This document shows, in pieces, positions 37,689-47,262 of a stretch of DNA of 64,000 bases; positions within the stretch are counted from its first letter, which is position 1, and each line of letters starts with the position of its first letter. Location: positions 1,488,001-1,552,000 of the forward strand of contig NC_019779.1 of assembly GCF_000317635.1 (NCBI RefSeq), in the 5' to 3' direction. Source of the DNA: Halothece sp. PCC 7418. GTDB lineage: Bacteria > Cyanobacteriota > Cyanobacteriia > Cyanobacteriales > Rubidibacteraceae. The position numbers were made by a program, and so were the translations under genes. Below the pieces are notes generated by a model. The model saw only the letters and a program-made list of their open reading frames with translations, was not told where the DNA came from and ran no database searches.

Positions 37689-38864
37689 CTACTCATAGTT
37701 AAGTAAACTTAAGCTAGGTATAGCATTACTCGTAAGAGTAAAGGGCGTTGCCGCCAAAGCCCGTAGCATAATGTTACGGGCGCCATTCCAATCTCGGTGT
37801 ACGGTGTAGCCACAACTAGGACACTTAAACTTCTTACTTCCTCCTAAGCGATCATGAATGTGACCGCACTCTGGGCAAGTTTTAGAGGTATAAGACTCAT
37901 TGCATCGGACTACCAAGACTCCTTTACGTTTCGCCTTATGTAAAAGATGTTCAGCGAACTTATGGTGACTCAAAGTCATCATATTACGAGCTACCTTTGA
38001 GTTAATCTTTCTCTTGCTTTTCAATACCATTTCGGAGGTATCAAAAGTTGGTAGAAAGATTACCTTGTAGTAAGAGACTAAGAACTTAGCCACTTTGTTA
38101 TGAAGGTCTTTAACTAGGTTTTGAATCCGATGACGTATCTGTGTGGCTGCTTTTCGCATCTTAAACCGCTTTCTCTTAGAATTACATTTGGCAATTCGGC
38201 TTAGTAAGTCGTCGAGATGTGTACAGAGTCGGTTAACTCGTCCAAGATCTCTCTCGCCAACCTCTAGGACTCTATTGCCGTCGTAACCCGTTAAAAAAGT
38301 TCTGACACCTGGGTCAAGTGCGATTACAGAATCAGTTTCAGTGCAGCTTTCCTCTCGACATTCTGGAAAGATACCGTACCACTTCCCTTTTTGATAGACT
38401 AGCTGCGTTGCATAAAGGCATTCGTTAGGAAATGATTCAGGAGAGTAGAAGGTTAAGCCTTTAGTTTTCTTTGGATACCAACATCCTTGCTTATAGTTGC
38501 CAGCTTTGAATTTTATAACTTGACTTGGGGCTTTAACCGACTTAAACTTAGCCTGACCACCATTCGCTTTCGCTTGGGCAAAAGCATCAACAGCATCAGA
38601 CACCGCTTCCTGTAATTGATGTCCTGGAAGTTCTTTTACCCAGTCAGGGCGATTTGCCTTTCTAGCTAAGGGTTGAAGAGTGTATGCACTGATATACCCT
38701 TCTTTCTTTAATTTTTCGATAGTCCAGTTATATATCCATCTGTAAGCAGCTAGCCAGCGTTTCCAAACCCGATGCAAGTCTTTAGATGGATATACCCTGA
38801 TCTTCCTGACAGCGTTGGGAGTTGACTTCTGAGTTTGGTTTCTCGGTTTTTTCTTGTAGGGCAA
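37689..38864 (-). CDS. tnpB: TnpB, RNA-guided nuclease of an IS607-type element
   Basis: A RuvC-like nuclease related to Cas12 ancestors. The preferred start is TTG 38864, giving 391 residues, a normal TnpB length, and overlapping the tnpA end by 83 bases; the frame stays open another 180 codons upstream, antisense-free overlap with tnpA, giving no TnpB homology. RuvC-I Asp184 is in VIALDPGVRTF; the RuvC-II position reads LPTFDTSEMV, with Asp275 where related proteins have Glu (FETSQM-like); RuvC-III Asp358 is in HRDWNGARNIM. The zinc ribbon is CPECG and CPSCG (Cys 330, 333, 348, 351). The Glu-to-Asp change may weaken cleavage. Confidence 0.85.
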   Translation of the reverse strand: MPYKKKPRNQTQKSTPNAVRKIRVYPSKDLHRVWKRWLAAYRWIYNWTIEKLKKEGYISAYTLQPLARKANRPDWVKELPGHQLQEAVSDAVDAFAQAKANGGQAKFKSVKAPSQVIKFKAGNYKQGCWYPKKTKGLTFYSPESFPNECLYATQLVYQKGKWYGIFPECREESCTETDSVIALDPGVRTFLTGYDGNRVLEVGERDLGRVNRLCTHLDDLLSRIAKCNSKRKRFKMRKAATQIRHRIQNLVKDLHNKVAKFLVSYYKVIFLPTFDTSEMVLKSKRKINSKVARNMMTLSHHKFAEHLLHKAKRKGVLVVRCNESYTSKTCPECGHIHDRLGGSKKFKCPSCGYTVHRDWNGARNIMLRALAATPFTLTSNAIPSLSLLNYE

Positions 38865-39411
38865 GTTCGACTTGTTTTCGGTACTTTCTGAGTCCGTATA
38901 ACCGAGCAGAGAAACAGTGGAGGATGGACAAGATATCTTCAACGAGTTCTTGTTCTGGAGAGAGATTTCTTTCATTGAGAACCACGAGTTTACATTCTGC
39001 TTGACTACAGAGCCACTCAATGAGGGGGAAGCCAAATCTAACGAGTCGGTCGGAGTAAGCGCAGACAAGACATCCGACATCACCTTGGTAAATTCGCTCC
39101 AGTAAGGAGAGGAACTTTCGCCGCCTAAAATTGAGTCCTGATCCAACTTCTTTGACCAGTTCTGCTCTTGGGTATGCTTGACGCAGAAAGTCAATTTGTC
39201 GTTCAAGGTCATCTCTTTGGGAATGAGTAGAGACTCTTGCATAGCAAACAGTGGGTTTCTCTGTCTGGTCTTCATACTCCGAGATTGAGAATCGTCGTTG
39301 TCCTCCTGGGGTGCGGATGGATTTGATCTTTCCTTCTTTATCCCATCTTCTAAGGGTAGAGACTGAGACTCCAAGTTGTTTGGAGGCTTCTTGGGGGCTG
39401 ACATAGGACAT
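38782..39411 (-). CDS. tnpA: IS607-family serine recombinase TnpA
   Basis: A 209-residue transposase. The N-terminal MerR-like helix-turn-helix is SPQEASKQLGVSVSTLRRWD with RTPGGQRRFS; the catalytic serine-recombinase domain begins CYARVSTHSQRDDLERQ (nucleophile Ser) and has the conserved YSDRLVRFGF with essential arginine. ATG 39411 gives the usual N-terminus; a longer in-frame start at 39474 adds unrelated residues. Overlaps tnpB. Confidence 0.9.
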   Translation of the reverse strand: MSYVSPQEASKQLGVSVSTLRRWDKEGKIKSIRTPGGQRRFSISEYEDQTEKPTVCYARVSTHSQRDDLERQIDFLRQAYPRAELVKEVGSGLNFRRRKFLSLLERIYQGDVGCLVCAYSDRLVRFGFPLIEWLCSQAECKLVVLNERNLSPEQELVEDILSILHCFSARLYGLRKYRKQVELALQEKTEKPNSEVNSQRCQEDQGISI

Positions 39412-39592
39412 TTGTATCTTTTTTGTGTTTACATACTTAAACACATTATACCGAGATTTCATAAGGTATAGCAAGGTTTAGGTATGTATTTCGTTACTTG
39501 TTACTACCTCTCCTCGCAAATCTGATTGCGTTCAAGATCGAACTTTTTAATTGTTATTTTAGGGAGAGGACTTGCATCAGAAAAAGGGAAAT

Positions 39593-42256
39593 ATGTCGTC
39601 ATTCGTTGGTTTGCACATTCATAGCGATTACAGTTTGTTAGATGGGGCATCTCAGTTGCCTCCTTTGGTTGACCGTGCTTTAGAATTGGGGATGAGCGCG
39701 ATCGCGCTGACGGATCACGGGGTGATGTATGGCGCGATCGAGTTAATCAAAATTTGTCGCTCCAAAAATATTAAACCGATCATCGGGAATGAAATGTATG
39801 TGATTAATACCGATGATTTAGAAAAGCCTGCCAAATATAAAAAATATCACCAAGTTGTTCTCGCCAAGGATACTCAAGGCTATAAAAATTTAGTTAAATT
39901 AACCACTGTTTCTAATTTAAAAGGGATTCACGGGAAAGGAATTTTTGCTCGTCCTTGTATTAGTAAATATTATCTCGAACAGTACAAAGAAGGATTAATT
40001 GTTACCAGTGGTTGTTTAGGGGGAGAAGTTCCCCAAGCGATCTTAAGAGGAGACCGCAAAGAAGCTCGTCGCGTTGCAAAATGGTATAAAAAAGTTTTTG
40101 GAGATGACTATTATTTAGAAATTCAAGATCACGGCTCACCTGAAGATCGCATTGTTAACACAGAAATAGTAAAAATTAGTCAAGAATTAGATATTAAAAT
40201 TGTCGCCACGAATGATTCCCATTTTATTTCTTGTAATGATGTGGAAGCCCATGACGCACTGATTTGTATTCAAACCAATAAATTAATTACTGAAGATAAA
40301 CGGTTGCGGTATAGCGGTACGGAATATCTGAAATCTGCTGATGAAATGCGACAGTTATTCCGTGATCATTTATCCGATGATGTGATTGAAAGCGCGATCG
40401 CGAATACAGTAGAAGTTGCCGAAAAAGTGAAGCCTTACAACATTTTAGGAGAACCCCGCATTCCCGATTATCCAGTTCCGAGTGGACATAATGCCGATAC
40501 TTATCTCGAAGAATTAACTTGGAATGGATTAATGGAACGCCTTGGTTGTCGGAGTCGTTCTGAAATTAGTGAGACGTATAAAACCCGTTTAGAACGCGAA
40601 TTAACCATTATGCAGGAACGGGGGTTTTCTACTTACTTTTTAGTGGTTTGGGATTATATTAAATACGCTAGAGATCATAATATTCCAGTAGGACCTGGGC
40701 GCGGTTCTGCTGCCGGTTCTTTAGTGGCTTATGCCTTAAAAATTACCAATATTGATCCCGTTCATCATGGCTTATTATTTGAGCGTTTCTTAAATCCAGA
40801 ACGGAAGTCAATGCCTGATATTGATACCGACTTTTGTATTGAAAGAAGAGATGAGGTGATTGAGTATGTTACCCGCCGTTATGGAGATGATAAAGTCGCG
40901 CAAATTATTACCTTTAACCGCATGACATCGAAAGCAGTATTAAAAGATGTTGCCCGCGTTTTAGATATTCCTTATTCTGAATCAGATCGCCTTGCAAAAA
41001 TGATTCCTGTTGCGCGAGGAAAACCTGCTGAACTAACTAAAATGATCTCCGATGATACCCCCGAACCTGAGTTTAAGAAACTCTATGATTCTGATGAGAA
41101 AGTTCGGCGTTGGGTGGATATGGCAATTCGGATTGAAGGGACGAATAAAACCTTTGGCGTTCACGCTGCGGGAGTGGTAATTTCTAAAGAACCCTTAGAT
41201 GAAGTTGTCCCTTTACAAAAGAATAATGATGGGGCAGTAATTACACAATATTATATGGAAGATTTAGAAGCCCTGGGCTTGTTAAAAATGGACTTTCTCG
41301 GGCTTAAAAATCTGACAACAATTCAGCGAACAGCAGATTTAATTGAGAAAAATAAAGGGACAAAGTTGGATTTAGATGAACTGCCTCTGGATGAAATTCA
41401 TTCCCGAAAAATTTTAGCCAAAGGAGAAATCAAAAATACTAAGCCCCCTGATATTCAAAAGACCTATAACCTCATTGAAAAAGGTTGGCTAGAAGGGGTT
41501 TTTCAGCTTGAATCATCGGGAATGTTAAAAGTGGTTCAAGACTTAAAACCCTCCAGTATTGAAGATCTTTCTTCCATTTTAGCTCTCTATCGTCCTGGCC
41601 CCTTAGATGCGGGACTAATTCCTAAGTTTATTGATCGCAAACATGGACGAGAAGAAATTATCTATGAACATCCTATTTTAGAACCGATTTTAGATGAAAC
41701 TTATGCGGTCATGGTCTATCAAGAACAGATCATGAAAATTGCCCAAGATATGGCAGGTTATTCTCTGGGTCAGGCGGACTTATTGCGTCGTGCGATGGGG
41801 AAAAAGAAAGTGAAAGAAATGCAGAAACATCGCGAAATTTTTATTGATGGGGCGACAAAAAATGGCGTGAAACAAGAGACTGCTGAACACTTATTTGATC
41901 AGATGATTAAATTTGCTGAGTATTGCCTTAGCTATGATACGGAAATTTGGACAGTGGAATATGGGGCGATGCCTATTGGCAAAATTGTAGAAGAAAAAAT
42001 TGAATGTAGCGTTTATACTGTTGATGAAAATGGCTTTGTTTACACCCAACCGATCGCGCAATGGCATCCTCGTGGTCAACAAGAAATTATTGAATATACC
42101 TTAGAAGATGGCAGAAAAATTCGCGCGACAAAAGACCATAAAATGATGACAGAATCAGGGGAAATGTTGCCTATTGAAGAAATCTTTCAGCGAGAATTAG
42201 ATTTAAAAGTAGAGACGTTCCATGAAATGTCCTTGTTACGAAGGGGGGCGAAGTAG
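39593..42256 (+). CDS. dnaE-N: DNA polymerase III alpha subunit, N-terminal part fused to split intein-N
   Basis: First half of the split replicative polymerase. [19 protein letters not shown] begins the PHP domain; the polymerase domain has the catalytic PDIDTDF near residue 405 and [16 protein letters not shown] near 365. The 777-residue extein ends at KFAEY, where the intein begins. The start at ATG 39593 follows AAAAGGGAA; a TTG at 39572 is also in frame. The matching intein-C/DnaE-C gene must lie elsewhere, as in other cyanobacteria. The last residues come from repeat DNA (see the intein feature). Confidence 0.96.
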   Translation: MSSFVGLHIHSDYSLLDGASQLPPLVDRALELGMSAIALTDHGVMYGAIELIKICRSKNIKPIIGNEMYVINTDDLEKPAKYKKYHQVVLAKDTQGYKNLVKLTTVSNLKGIHGKGIFARPCISKYYLEQYKEGLIVTSGCLGGEVPQAILRGDRKEARRVAKWYKKVFGDDYYLEIQDHGSPEDRIVNTEIVKISQELDIKIVATNDSHFISCNDVEAHDALICIQTNKLITEDKRLRYSGTEYLKSADEMRQLFRDHLSDDVIESAIANTVEVAEKVKPYNILGEPRIPDYPVPSGHNADTYLEELTWNGLMERLGCRSRSEISETYKTRLERELTIMQERGFSTYFLVVWDYIKYARDHNIPVGPGRGSAAGSLVAYALKITNIDPVHHGLLFERFLNPERKSMPDIDTDFCIERRDEVIEYVTRRYGDDKVAQIITFNRMTSKAVLKDVARVLDIPYSESDRLAKMIPVARGKPAELTKMISDDTPEPEFKKLYDSDEKVRRWVDMAIRIEGTNKTFGVHAAGVVISKEPLDEVVPLQKNNDGAVITQYYMEDLEALGLLKMDFLGLKNLTTIQRTADLIEKNKGTKLDLDELPLDEIHSRKILAKGEIKNTKPPDIQKTYNLIEKGWLEGVFQLESSGMLKVVQDLKPSSIEDLSSILALYRPGPLDAGLIPKFIDRKHGREEIIYEHPILEPILDETYAVMVYQEQIMKIAQDMAGYSLGQADLLRRAMGKKKVKEMQKHREIFIDGATKNGVKQETAEHLFDQMIKFAEYCLSYDTEIWTVEYGAMPIGKIVEEKIECSVYTVDENGFVYTQPIAQWHPRGQQEIIEYTLEDGRKIRATKDHKMMTESGEMLPIEEIFQRELDLKVETFHEMSLLRRGAK
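41924..42253 (+). other. DnaE split intein, N-terminal half
   Basis: Begins with the nucleophile Cys in [19 protein letters not shown], with block B TKDHKMM (the TxxH motif) and ends after [12 protein letters not shown], all matching the Npu/Ssp DnaE intein-N family. Known intein-N halves end about 12 residues after RELDL. Here the tail [15 protein letters not shown] is encoded by half of a REP-like palindrome, and the stop codon lies at the edge of the next repeat. Confidence 0.93.
42209..42230. repeat. Half REP-like repeat in the 3' end of dnaE-N
   Basis: GTAGAGACGTTCCATGAAATG shares its first 16 bases with the palindromic repeat at 33584-33611, then diverges (GAAATG for GGAACG). Confidence 0.65.
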
Positions 42257-42320
42257 GTTGGTTTAGCAAGCCAACGAAATCTGGTTGGTGTTGGGTTTCA
42301 CTACTTTCAACCCAACCTAC
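42253..42320. repeat. Inverted-repeat element after dnaE-N
   Basis: Ends GTAGGTTGG (42253-42261) and CCAACCTAC (42312-42320) are inverted repeats, with internal GGTTTAGC/GTTGGGTTTCA segments of the type common between cyanobacterial genes. Its first base triplet region supplies the dnaE-N stop codon TAG. It may also act as a terminator for the convergent genes. Confidence 0.6.
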
Positions 42321-42340
42321 ATCGAAATCTTTTATCATCC

Positions 42341-43954
42341 CTAGTTTTCAGAAACATTCTGCGAACTGAACTCATTTTTAGTGACTTTCCAAAGCCAATT
42401 TGTTTCGGTGGGGATGACTTCACGATTCAGTTTTGTTGGAATAGTGTCTCGCAATTGGGGGGAAGGTTGATATAAGAAAATCTCTCCTCTTTGTTGACTA
42501 ATTTGTATGGGTTGTTGCGATGAAATTAATTTGAGGGTCACCTTATTTTCTAAACGATAACCGAGAGAGAGGACTCTTTCTACCGAGGCATCACTGATGA
42601 GAAGCGGATCGGTACTCTGATTAATAATATGAGCAATTTCAGGATTATAACGGGTTTTGAAAGGGCTTTTATTCCACCAAACTTCCATTTGCGAACTAAT
42701 CATACAAGATAATAATCCAAAGGCGAAAAAGGCTAGAGTAATTCTACGCCAGCGATAATATTGTTTTTTAGGAGTTGCTTTTTCCAGTTGAGTGGCTAAT
42801 AAATAAGCAATGGCAATTAAAATTCCGAGATAACAAGGAATCGGATAACGTGCAATTGTTGAGCGAATTCCTCCTAGAATTAAATCACTTAAAATTAGAC
42901 TCGATCCGATGACTCCAATCAAGGTTAATATAAATAACCAAATTTTGGCTTTCGTGTAACGACAAAGATAATAAAGGGCATAACAACTGATTCCAACAAC
43001 GGCATAAGTTAAGGGATTAATTGCACTTGCGCCATGATTAAAATCAAAGAAACTACGACTGAGATTGAGCATCCAAAATAAGGGTAATTCTGATTTTTCT
43101 TGAGAGAGATGAGCAACATTTTGTTCCAGTTGGTTAAAGTTTTGATAGATCACAAATAACCAAGGAGAAAAGAAAATAATACTGGTGACAGAGGCGATTA
43201 AATAAGATCGGAACGGAAGTTGAGGCTGTTTTTTCCAGAGGATTACCATATAAATTCCGTGCGCGATCGCGCTGAAAATAGAAAATAAACAAGTATAAAG
43301 AGAGAGCGTCAAGCTAACTGTATAAATCAACCAATTTCGCAGATGATTTCTCTGAATTGCTTGTAAAAATGTCACACAACTGAGTAAAATCGTAACCGTC
43401 CATAAACTATATTCTCTAGCTTCTTGGGCGTACAACACTTGAAAGGGAGAAATGGCAAAAAGTCCCAGCGCGATCGCGCTAACCTGATGAGATTGAAACA
43501 GTTCCCAACATAACCAATACAGTAAAGGAAACGCCAGTAAACTGATCATAGCAGAGAGACTTCTAATTAGAAAAATATAAGCGTTTGATTGCTGATAAAT
43601 CGCCTCATTCCCAAACGTTTTGACCCAATATCGAGCTAATAAATAATAGAATGGGGTGTGTTCTGGGCTACCCACTAAAGCATTCATTGTTTCCTTAAAT
43701 CCTCGGTCGGAATTAGGGCGTTGATAAAAAGTAATTTCTGGAATAGTTAGAGATTCGCCCGTATAAATGCTTTCTGTAACTTCACTGGCGGTATAACCCG
43801 AAATGCGGATCGACGTGAAAACTTCATCTCCCCAATATACTTTATGATCAAGATGATAGAAGCGAAAAAAAGTCCCACAGGCTAACAAAATTAAGATGGT
43901 ATTTCTTAACCAAGGTGCAAGAGAGCGAAGGGTTTTTAAGGGTCGGCTAAACAT
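42341..43954 (-). CDS. Glycosyltransferase family 39-like membrane protein
   Basis: A 537-residue polytopic protein of the ArnT/PMT type, using lipid-linked sugars on the outer face of the membrane. The first-loop acidic motif is VYWGDEVFTSIRISGY near residue 38; about 10-11 transmembrane helices follow (for example FPLLYWLCWELFQ and FAISPFQVLYAQEAREYSLW). The C-terminal 100 residues form a soluble domain. It is a clear paralogue of the gene at 47263-48801. The upstream gene on the same strand overlaps its start by 19 bases. Confidence 0.82.
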   Translation of the reverse strand: MFSRPLKTLRSLAPWLRNTILILLACGTFFRFYHLDHKVYWGDEVFTSIRISGYTASEVTESIYTGESLTIPEITFYQRPNSDRGFKETMNALVGSPEHTPFYYLLARYWVKTFGNEAIYQQSNAYIFLIRSLSAMISLLAFPLLYWLCWELFQSHQVSAIALGLFAISPFQVLYAQEAREYSLWTVTILLSCVTFLQAIQRNHLRNWLIYTVSLTLSLYTCLFSIFSAIAHGIYMVILWKKQPQLPFRSYLIASVTSIIFFSPWLFVIYQNFNQLEQNVAHLSQEKSELPLFWMLNLSRSFFDFNHGASAINPLTYAVVGISCYALYYLCRYTKAKIWLFILTLIGVIGSSLILSDLILGGIRSTIARYPIPCYLGILIAIAYLLATQLEKATPKKQYYRWRRITLAFFAFGLLSCMISSQMEVWWNKSPFKTRYNPEIAHIINQSTDPLLISDASVERVLSLGYRLENKVTLKLISSQQPIQISQQRGEIFLYQPSPQLRDTIPTKLNREVIPTETNWLWKVTKNEFSSQNVSEN

Positions 43955-45666
43955 TTAGAATCAAGTACAAAGTAACCTGTTGTTTCCAAAACGGAACAAG
44001 TTTCTATCTGAGTTGAAAGGAAGGGAACAATTCCATTTTCAAGTTGAGAACGAGCGTGATTTGTAACGGGTTGAAATTGTTGCATCCAGCGATGATCGTC
44101 AATATATTTGAGGGTAAACGCATTTCGTTCCAATAACCAAAAATCAACACCGTAACGTTCAACAAAAGCTGTCACTTGTTTTTGATCTGGGCTATAGTGG
44201 GCTTTAATGGTTGCCATAACGCGATCGCGCAAAGGAAGATAATAACCTAAATGATAAGGAATCGCTAGTTCTTTACTAATTAAAACAGATCGCCTAGCAA
44301 AAGAGGGAATATTATCCGCTTCTCCGCCGAGGGAAACCACAAGGGTATCTTTCGGTTGTTGATTGAGAAACTCATAAATTTGGGGTTCTTGACCCATTTT
44401 ATAATTGGGGTCTGGAAACTGATCTAAAAAGCTAGGATAGAACAGCACTGCCATGGCAATCATGGTAACAAAACTCAAAACAATTGGGGGTTTCCAAAGC
44501 TGTTTTGAGCGCGATCGGTTTTGTCCCCAATGTAGTAACATATCAATAATAATTGTTATGGTAATTGCTGCTGCAAACGCGAGGATAATGCGAATACTGT
44601 GCTGAGTATAACGACTGGGAAGATATAGGGTAAAAAGAATGGCATGAGCGAGAAAAAATAATCCTAAGGAAACAGCAGTCAGTTGACCAAGGATTCCCAC
44701 TTCGGGTTTAATTTTTGCTACTAAAGGCAAGCGTTGAAAGGGAAGAAAAAACGGTAAAAAAACTGCAAAAACGAGTGTCAAAGGGACTAAAATATGATCT
44801 GGAAAGAGTCCACTGCGTCCACCTAACCAATATTTCCAGAAGTTATCATCGGAGAAAAAAGTAGTTCGCCCATCAGGAAAAAATGCTGGCATTTGACGGG
44901 CTTGTTCAAAGGAAATCGTGGGGTCAAAGGGAGAAGGAATCAGAACAAAGGGAAGTAAAACAACAACAGATACCAGTAACCCGATTCCTGAAAAAATATA
45001 CTCTTTTTTTTGCCAAGAAATATGAAGTTTTCTCTGTTGCCAATAGATCAGTCTGATCACGAATAGTCCTGCCGATAATAAGACGGTCGGTGGGTAAAAT
45101 AATGCTTGTAAAACAAGAACGATTAAACAAGCAACGAGATTTTTACGCAATAAGACATAAATAAAAGCTAATAATAGGGGATAAAAAAAGGCTCGCGGTG
45201 TTCCTGAAGGTAAATCATCGGCATACCATAGATTTTGTTGGAGAAGAGTGCTGGTTAAAAATGCAGTAAACGGAATCGGTAAAATCTGCATTGAGATCGC
45301 AAAAGAAAACCCCACCACAATTAAGGCTAAAGGGAGGGGAAGTAACTTATTAAAGACAAGGGGTTCAATCCCAAAAAAGACTCCCAACTTATAAATAGAA
45401 GTATAGCCTAAGGTTGCGACAGACTGGAAATAATCCGCAATCATATCATTGGGAAAAAGTTCTGGATCAACAAATTGTTGCATCCAAAAAACGTGCTGTC
45501 GGGCATCATCTTGAACCACATATTCACTGCTAAAGGCTTGTTTTAGCCCTAAAATACTGTAAACTAGAGCAATGCTAAGACTTAGCCCAAACCAAAACGC
45601 GATCGCGCGCTGATTGGCTGATAACTTTGAACTCCCGAAAAGAGAAGATAACGACTGGAGAGACAT
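43936..45666 (-). CDS. Polytopic membrane protein in the glycosyltransferase cluster
   Basis: A 576-residue protein with about 11 transmembrane segments (FWFGLSLSIALVYSILGL, LPLALIVVGFSFAISM, LTLVFAVFLPFFLPF and others) and a soluble C-terminal domain from about 470. An Asp pair in VVQDDARQHVFW near 65 resembles the first-loop motif of GT-C glycosyltransferases, so it may belong to that fold. ATG 45666 is chosen over a longer frame (to 45825) that would overlap the divergent gene. The substrate is unknown. Confidence 0.65.
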   Translation of the reverse strand: MSLQSLSSLFGSSKLSANQRAIAFWFGLSLSIALVYSILGLKQAFSSEYVVQDDARQHVFWMQQFVDPELFPNDMIADYFQSVATLGYTSIYKLGVFFGIEPLVFNKLLPLPLALIVVGFSFAISMQILPIPFTAFLTSTLLQQNLWYADDLPSGTPRAFFYPLLLAFIYVLLRKNLVACLIVLVLQALFYPPTVLLSAGLFVIRLIYWQQRKLHISWQKKEYIFSGIGLLVSVVVLLPFVLIPSPFDPTISFEQARQMPAFFPDGRTTFFSDDNFWKYWLGGRSGLFPDHILVPLTLVFAVFLPFFLPFQRLPLVAKIKPEVGILGQLTAVSLGLFFLAHAILFTLYLPSRYTQHSIRIILAFAAAITITIIIDMLLHWGQNRSRSKQLWKPPIVLSFVTMIAMAVLFYPSFLDQFPDPNYKMGQEPQIYEFLNQQPKDTLVVSLGGEADNIPSFARRSVLISKELAIPYHLGYYLPLRDRVMATIKAHYSPDQKQVTAFVERYGVDFWLLERNAFTLKYIDDHRWMQQFQPVTNHARSQLENGIVPFLSTQIETCSVLETTGYFVLDSKCLADP

Positions 45667-45735
45667 GAAGCAACTAAACTCGAATTTCGTGTCATTTATA
45701 TTAGCATTGTCGATCATGCTTGTCTGCTCAATCCG

Positions 45736-47253
45736 ATGAGAAATCAGTTTATCAAACAGATGACCCCCTCTCTCATACTTTCCATAATTGCTGTTGTCTT
45801 TGGCTTCGCGGTTCGCTTGGTTCAATATTTAAGTAATCGATCACTGTGGGGAGATGAAGCGTCAATTTCCCTCAATATTATTAATCGCTCTTATTCTGAG
45901 TTACTAACACCTTTAAGTCACAATCAAGCAGCACCGCCAGGATTTTTAACAGTAGAAAAGTTAGCCGTGCAATTATTCGGTAATAGCGAATATTCCTTAA
46001 GACTTTTTCCTTTAATTAGTAGCGCGATCGCGCTTTGTGCCTTGGTTTGGCTGGTCACGTATTATACCTCAAAAATCACTGCCCCGATCGCGATCGCTTT
46101 TTTTGCTTGTTTGCCTTATTTAGTTTATTATGCAACAGAAGTCAAACAATATTCCAGTGATGTCGCGATCGCGCTACTTTTATTTATTCTCTTACTCTCT
46201 TTCCGCACTGAACTTTTAAATCGAAACCAAATCATTTTACTCTCTCTTTTAGGAAGTATTGCCATTTGGTTTTCTCATCCCTCTATTTTTATTCTCTCAG
46301 GTGTAGAACTGAGCTCGCTGGTCATTTTACCCAGATCTCGTCGCCTGTCATGGTTAATCCGTCGTTTCCCTGTCTATTTGAGTTGGTTAACCAGCTTTAT
46401 TTTACTTTATTGGCTAACCATTCGTCCGACATTAAAAAATGATGTTCTCACTGCTTCTTTCGAGGGTCGCTATCCCGAATCTTGGTTTGATCTGCTGTGG
46501 CTTTTTGATGCTTTGGGTCGATTTTTTTACCGACCATTAGGCTTCTTTGGATTTACTGACGGCATTGCTATTTTAGCGTTTATCCTTGGCTGTATTGCCT
46601 TTTATCGCCAAAATAAAATGTTTTTACTCACCCTCATTTCTCCGTTTATTACCACCTTACTGGCAGCTTATTTACAGAAATATCCGTTTCGAGAACGATT
46701 GATTTTATTTCTTGCCCCCTTTGCCATTATCATTATTGCAAAAGGGATTAGCTGGATGCTTGAATCGGGCTTTCTTCAGTTTCGGGGAATTAGTATTTTC
46801 GGGGTTTCTCTATTCACCATTTTATTGATACCACGCGCCATTAGTGCCAGTGAAGTTTTTATTGAACCGAATACCGTTGCTGAAATTAGACCCGTTCTGC
46901 AATATATTCAAAAACAGAAAGAACCGCAAGATATGTTATATATTTATCCCTCTGGGGTGAATCCATTTCGCTACTATGCTGCTCAGTATCAGTTCTCTTC
47001 AAGTCATTATAGGATTGGTCAGTGGGATATCAAGAAAGCAGGACGTGAAAAGCTCGATCCCCATGATTTACAAGGATTTAAATCAGAACTCAGTCAACTG
47101 CAAGGACAACGAGTTTGGTTGATTTTATCTGATGTCTCTGCACTAGAAGAAGAAACTATTTTTTCTTATTTGAGTCAATTTAGTCAACCGATTAACTGCT
47201 ACCGAAAACCTGGTGCTGTTACTTGTCTCTATCCATTGCCAACTGAATTCTAA
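45736..47253 (+). CDS. Glycosyltransferase family 39-like membrane protein
   Basis: A 505-residue GT-C-fold protein: a membrane segment at about 10-28, then the acidic SLWGDEASISLNIINRSYSEL motif near 36, with HNQAAPPGFLTVEKL after it and around nine more transmembrane helices. The C-terminal 130 residues are soluble (AEIRPVLQYIQKQKEPQDML). It is divergent from the preceding gene across a 69-base gap and 9 bases upstream of the next glycosyltransferase, so the two are probably an operon. Confidence 0.78.
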   Translation: MRNQFIKQMTPSLILSIIAVVFGFAVRLVQYLSNRSLWGDEASISLNIINRSYSELLTPLSHNQAAPPGFLTVEKLAVQLFGNSEYSLRLFPLISSAIALCALVWLVTYYTSKITAPIAIAFFACLPYLVYYATEVKQYSSDVAIALLLFILLLSFRTELLNRNQIILLSLLGSIAIWFSHPSIFILSGVELSSLVILPRSRRLSWLIRRFPVYLSWLTSFILLYWLTIRPTLKNDVLTASFEGRYPESWFDLLWLFDALGRFFYRPLGFFGFTDGIAILAFILGCIAFYRQNKMFLLTLISPFITTLLAAYLQKYPFRERLILFLAPFAIIIIAKGISWMLESGFLQFRGISIFGVSLFTILLIPRAISASEVFIEPNTVAEIRPVLQYIQKQKEPQDMLYIYPSGVNPFRYYAAQYQFSSSHYRIGQWDIKKAGREKLDPHDLQGFKSELSQLQGQRVWLILSDVSALEEETIFSYLSQFSQPINCYRKPGAVTCLYPLPTEF

Positions 47254-47262
47254 TTGTAACCG

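Larger units (their letters stand above)
37680..39480 (-). mobile_element. IS607-family element (tnpA serine recombinase + tnpB)
   Basis: The pair of an IS607-type serine recombinase and an overlapping TnpB occupies the gap between cysK and dnaE. IS607 elements make no target duplication and have no inverted ends, so exact borders cannot be fixed from one sequence; those given are approximate. The DNA just beyond the tnpB end would encode the guide (omega) RNA and right end, but nothing certain can be marked. Confidence 0.75.

Noticed and set aside
38865-39404. Open reading frame continuing 180 codons upstream of tnpB inside tnpA
   Set aside because: The added residues are low-complexity and show no TnpB similarity; the open frame is an overlap shadow of tnpA, and normal TnpB length is reached from TTG 38864.
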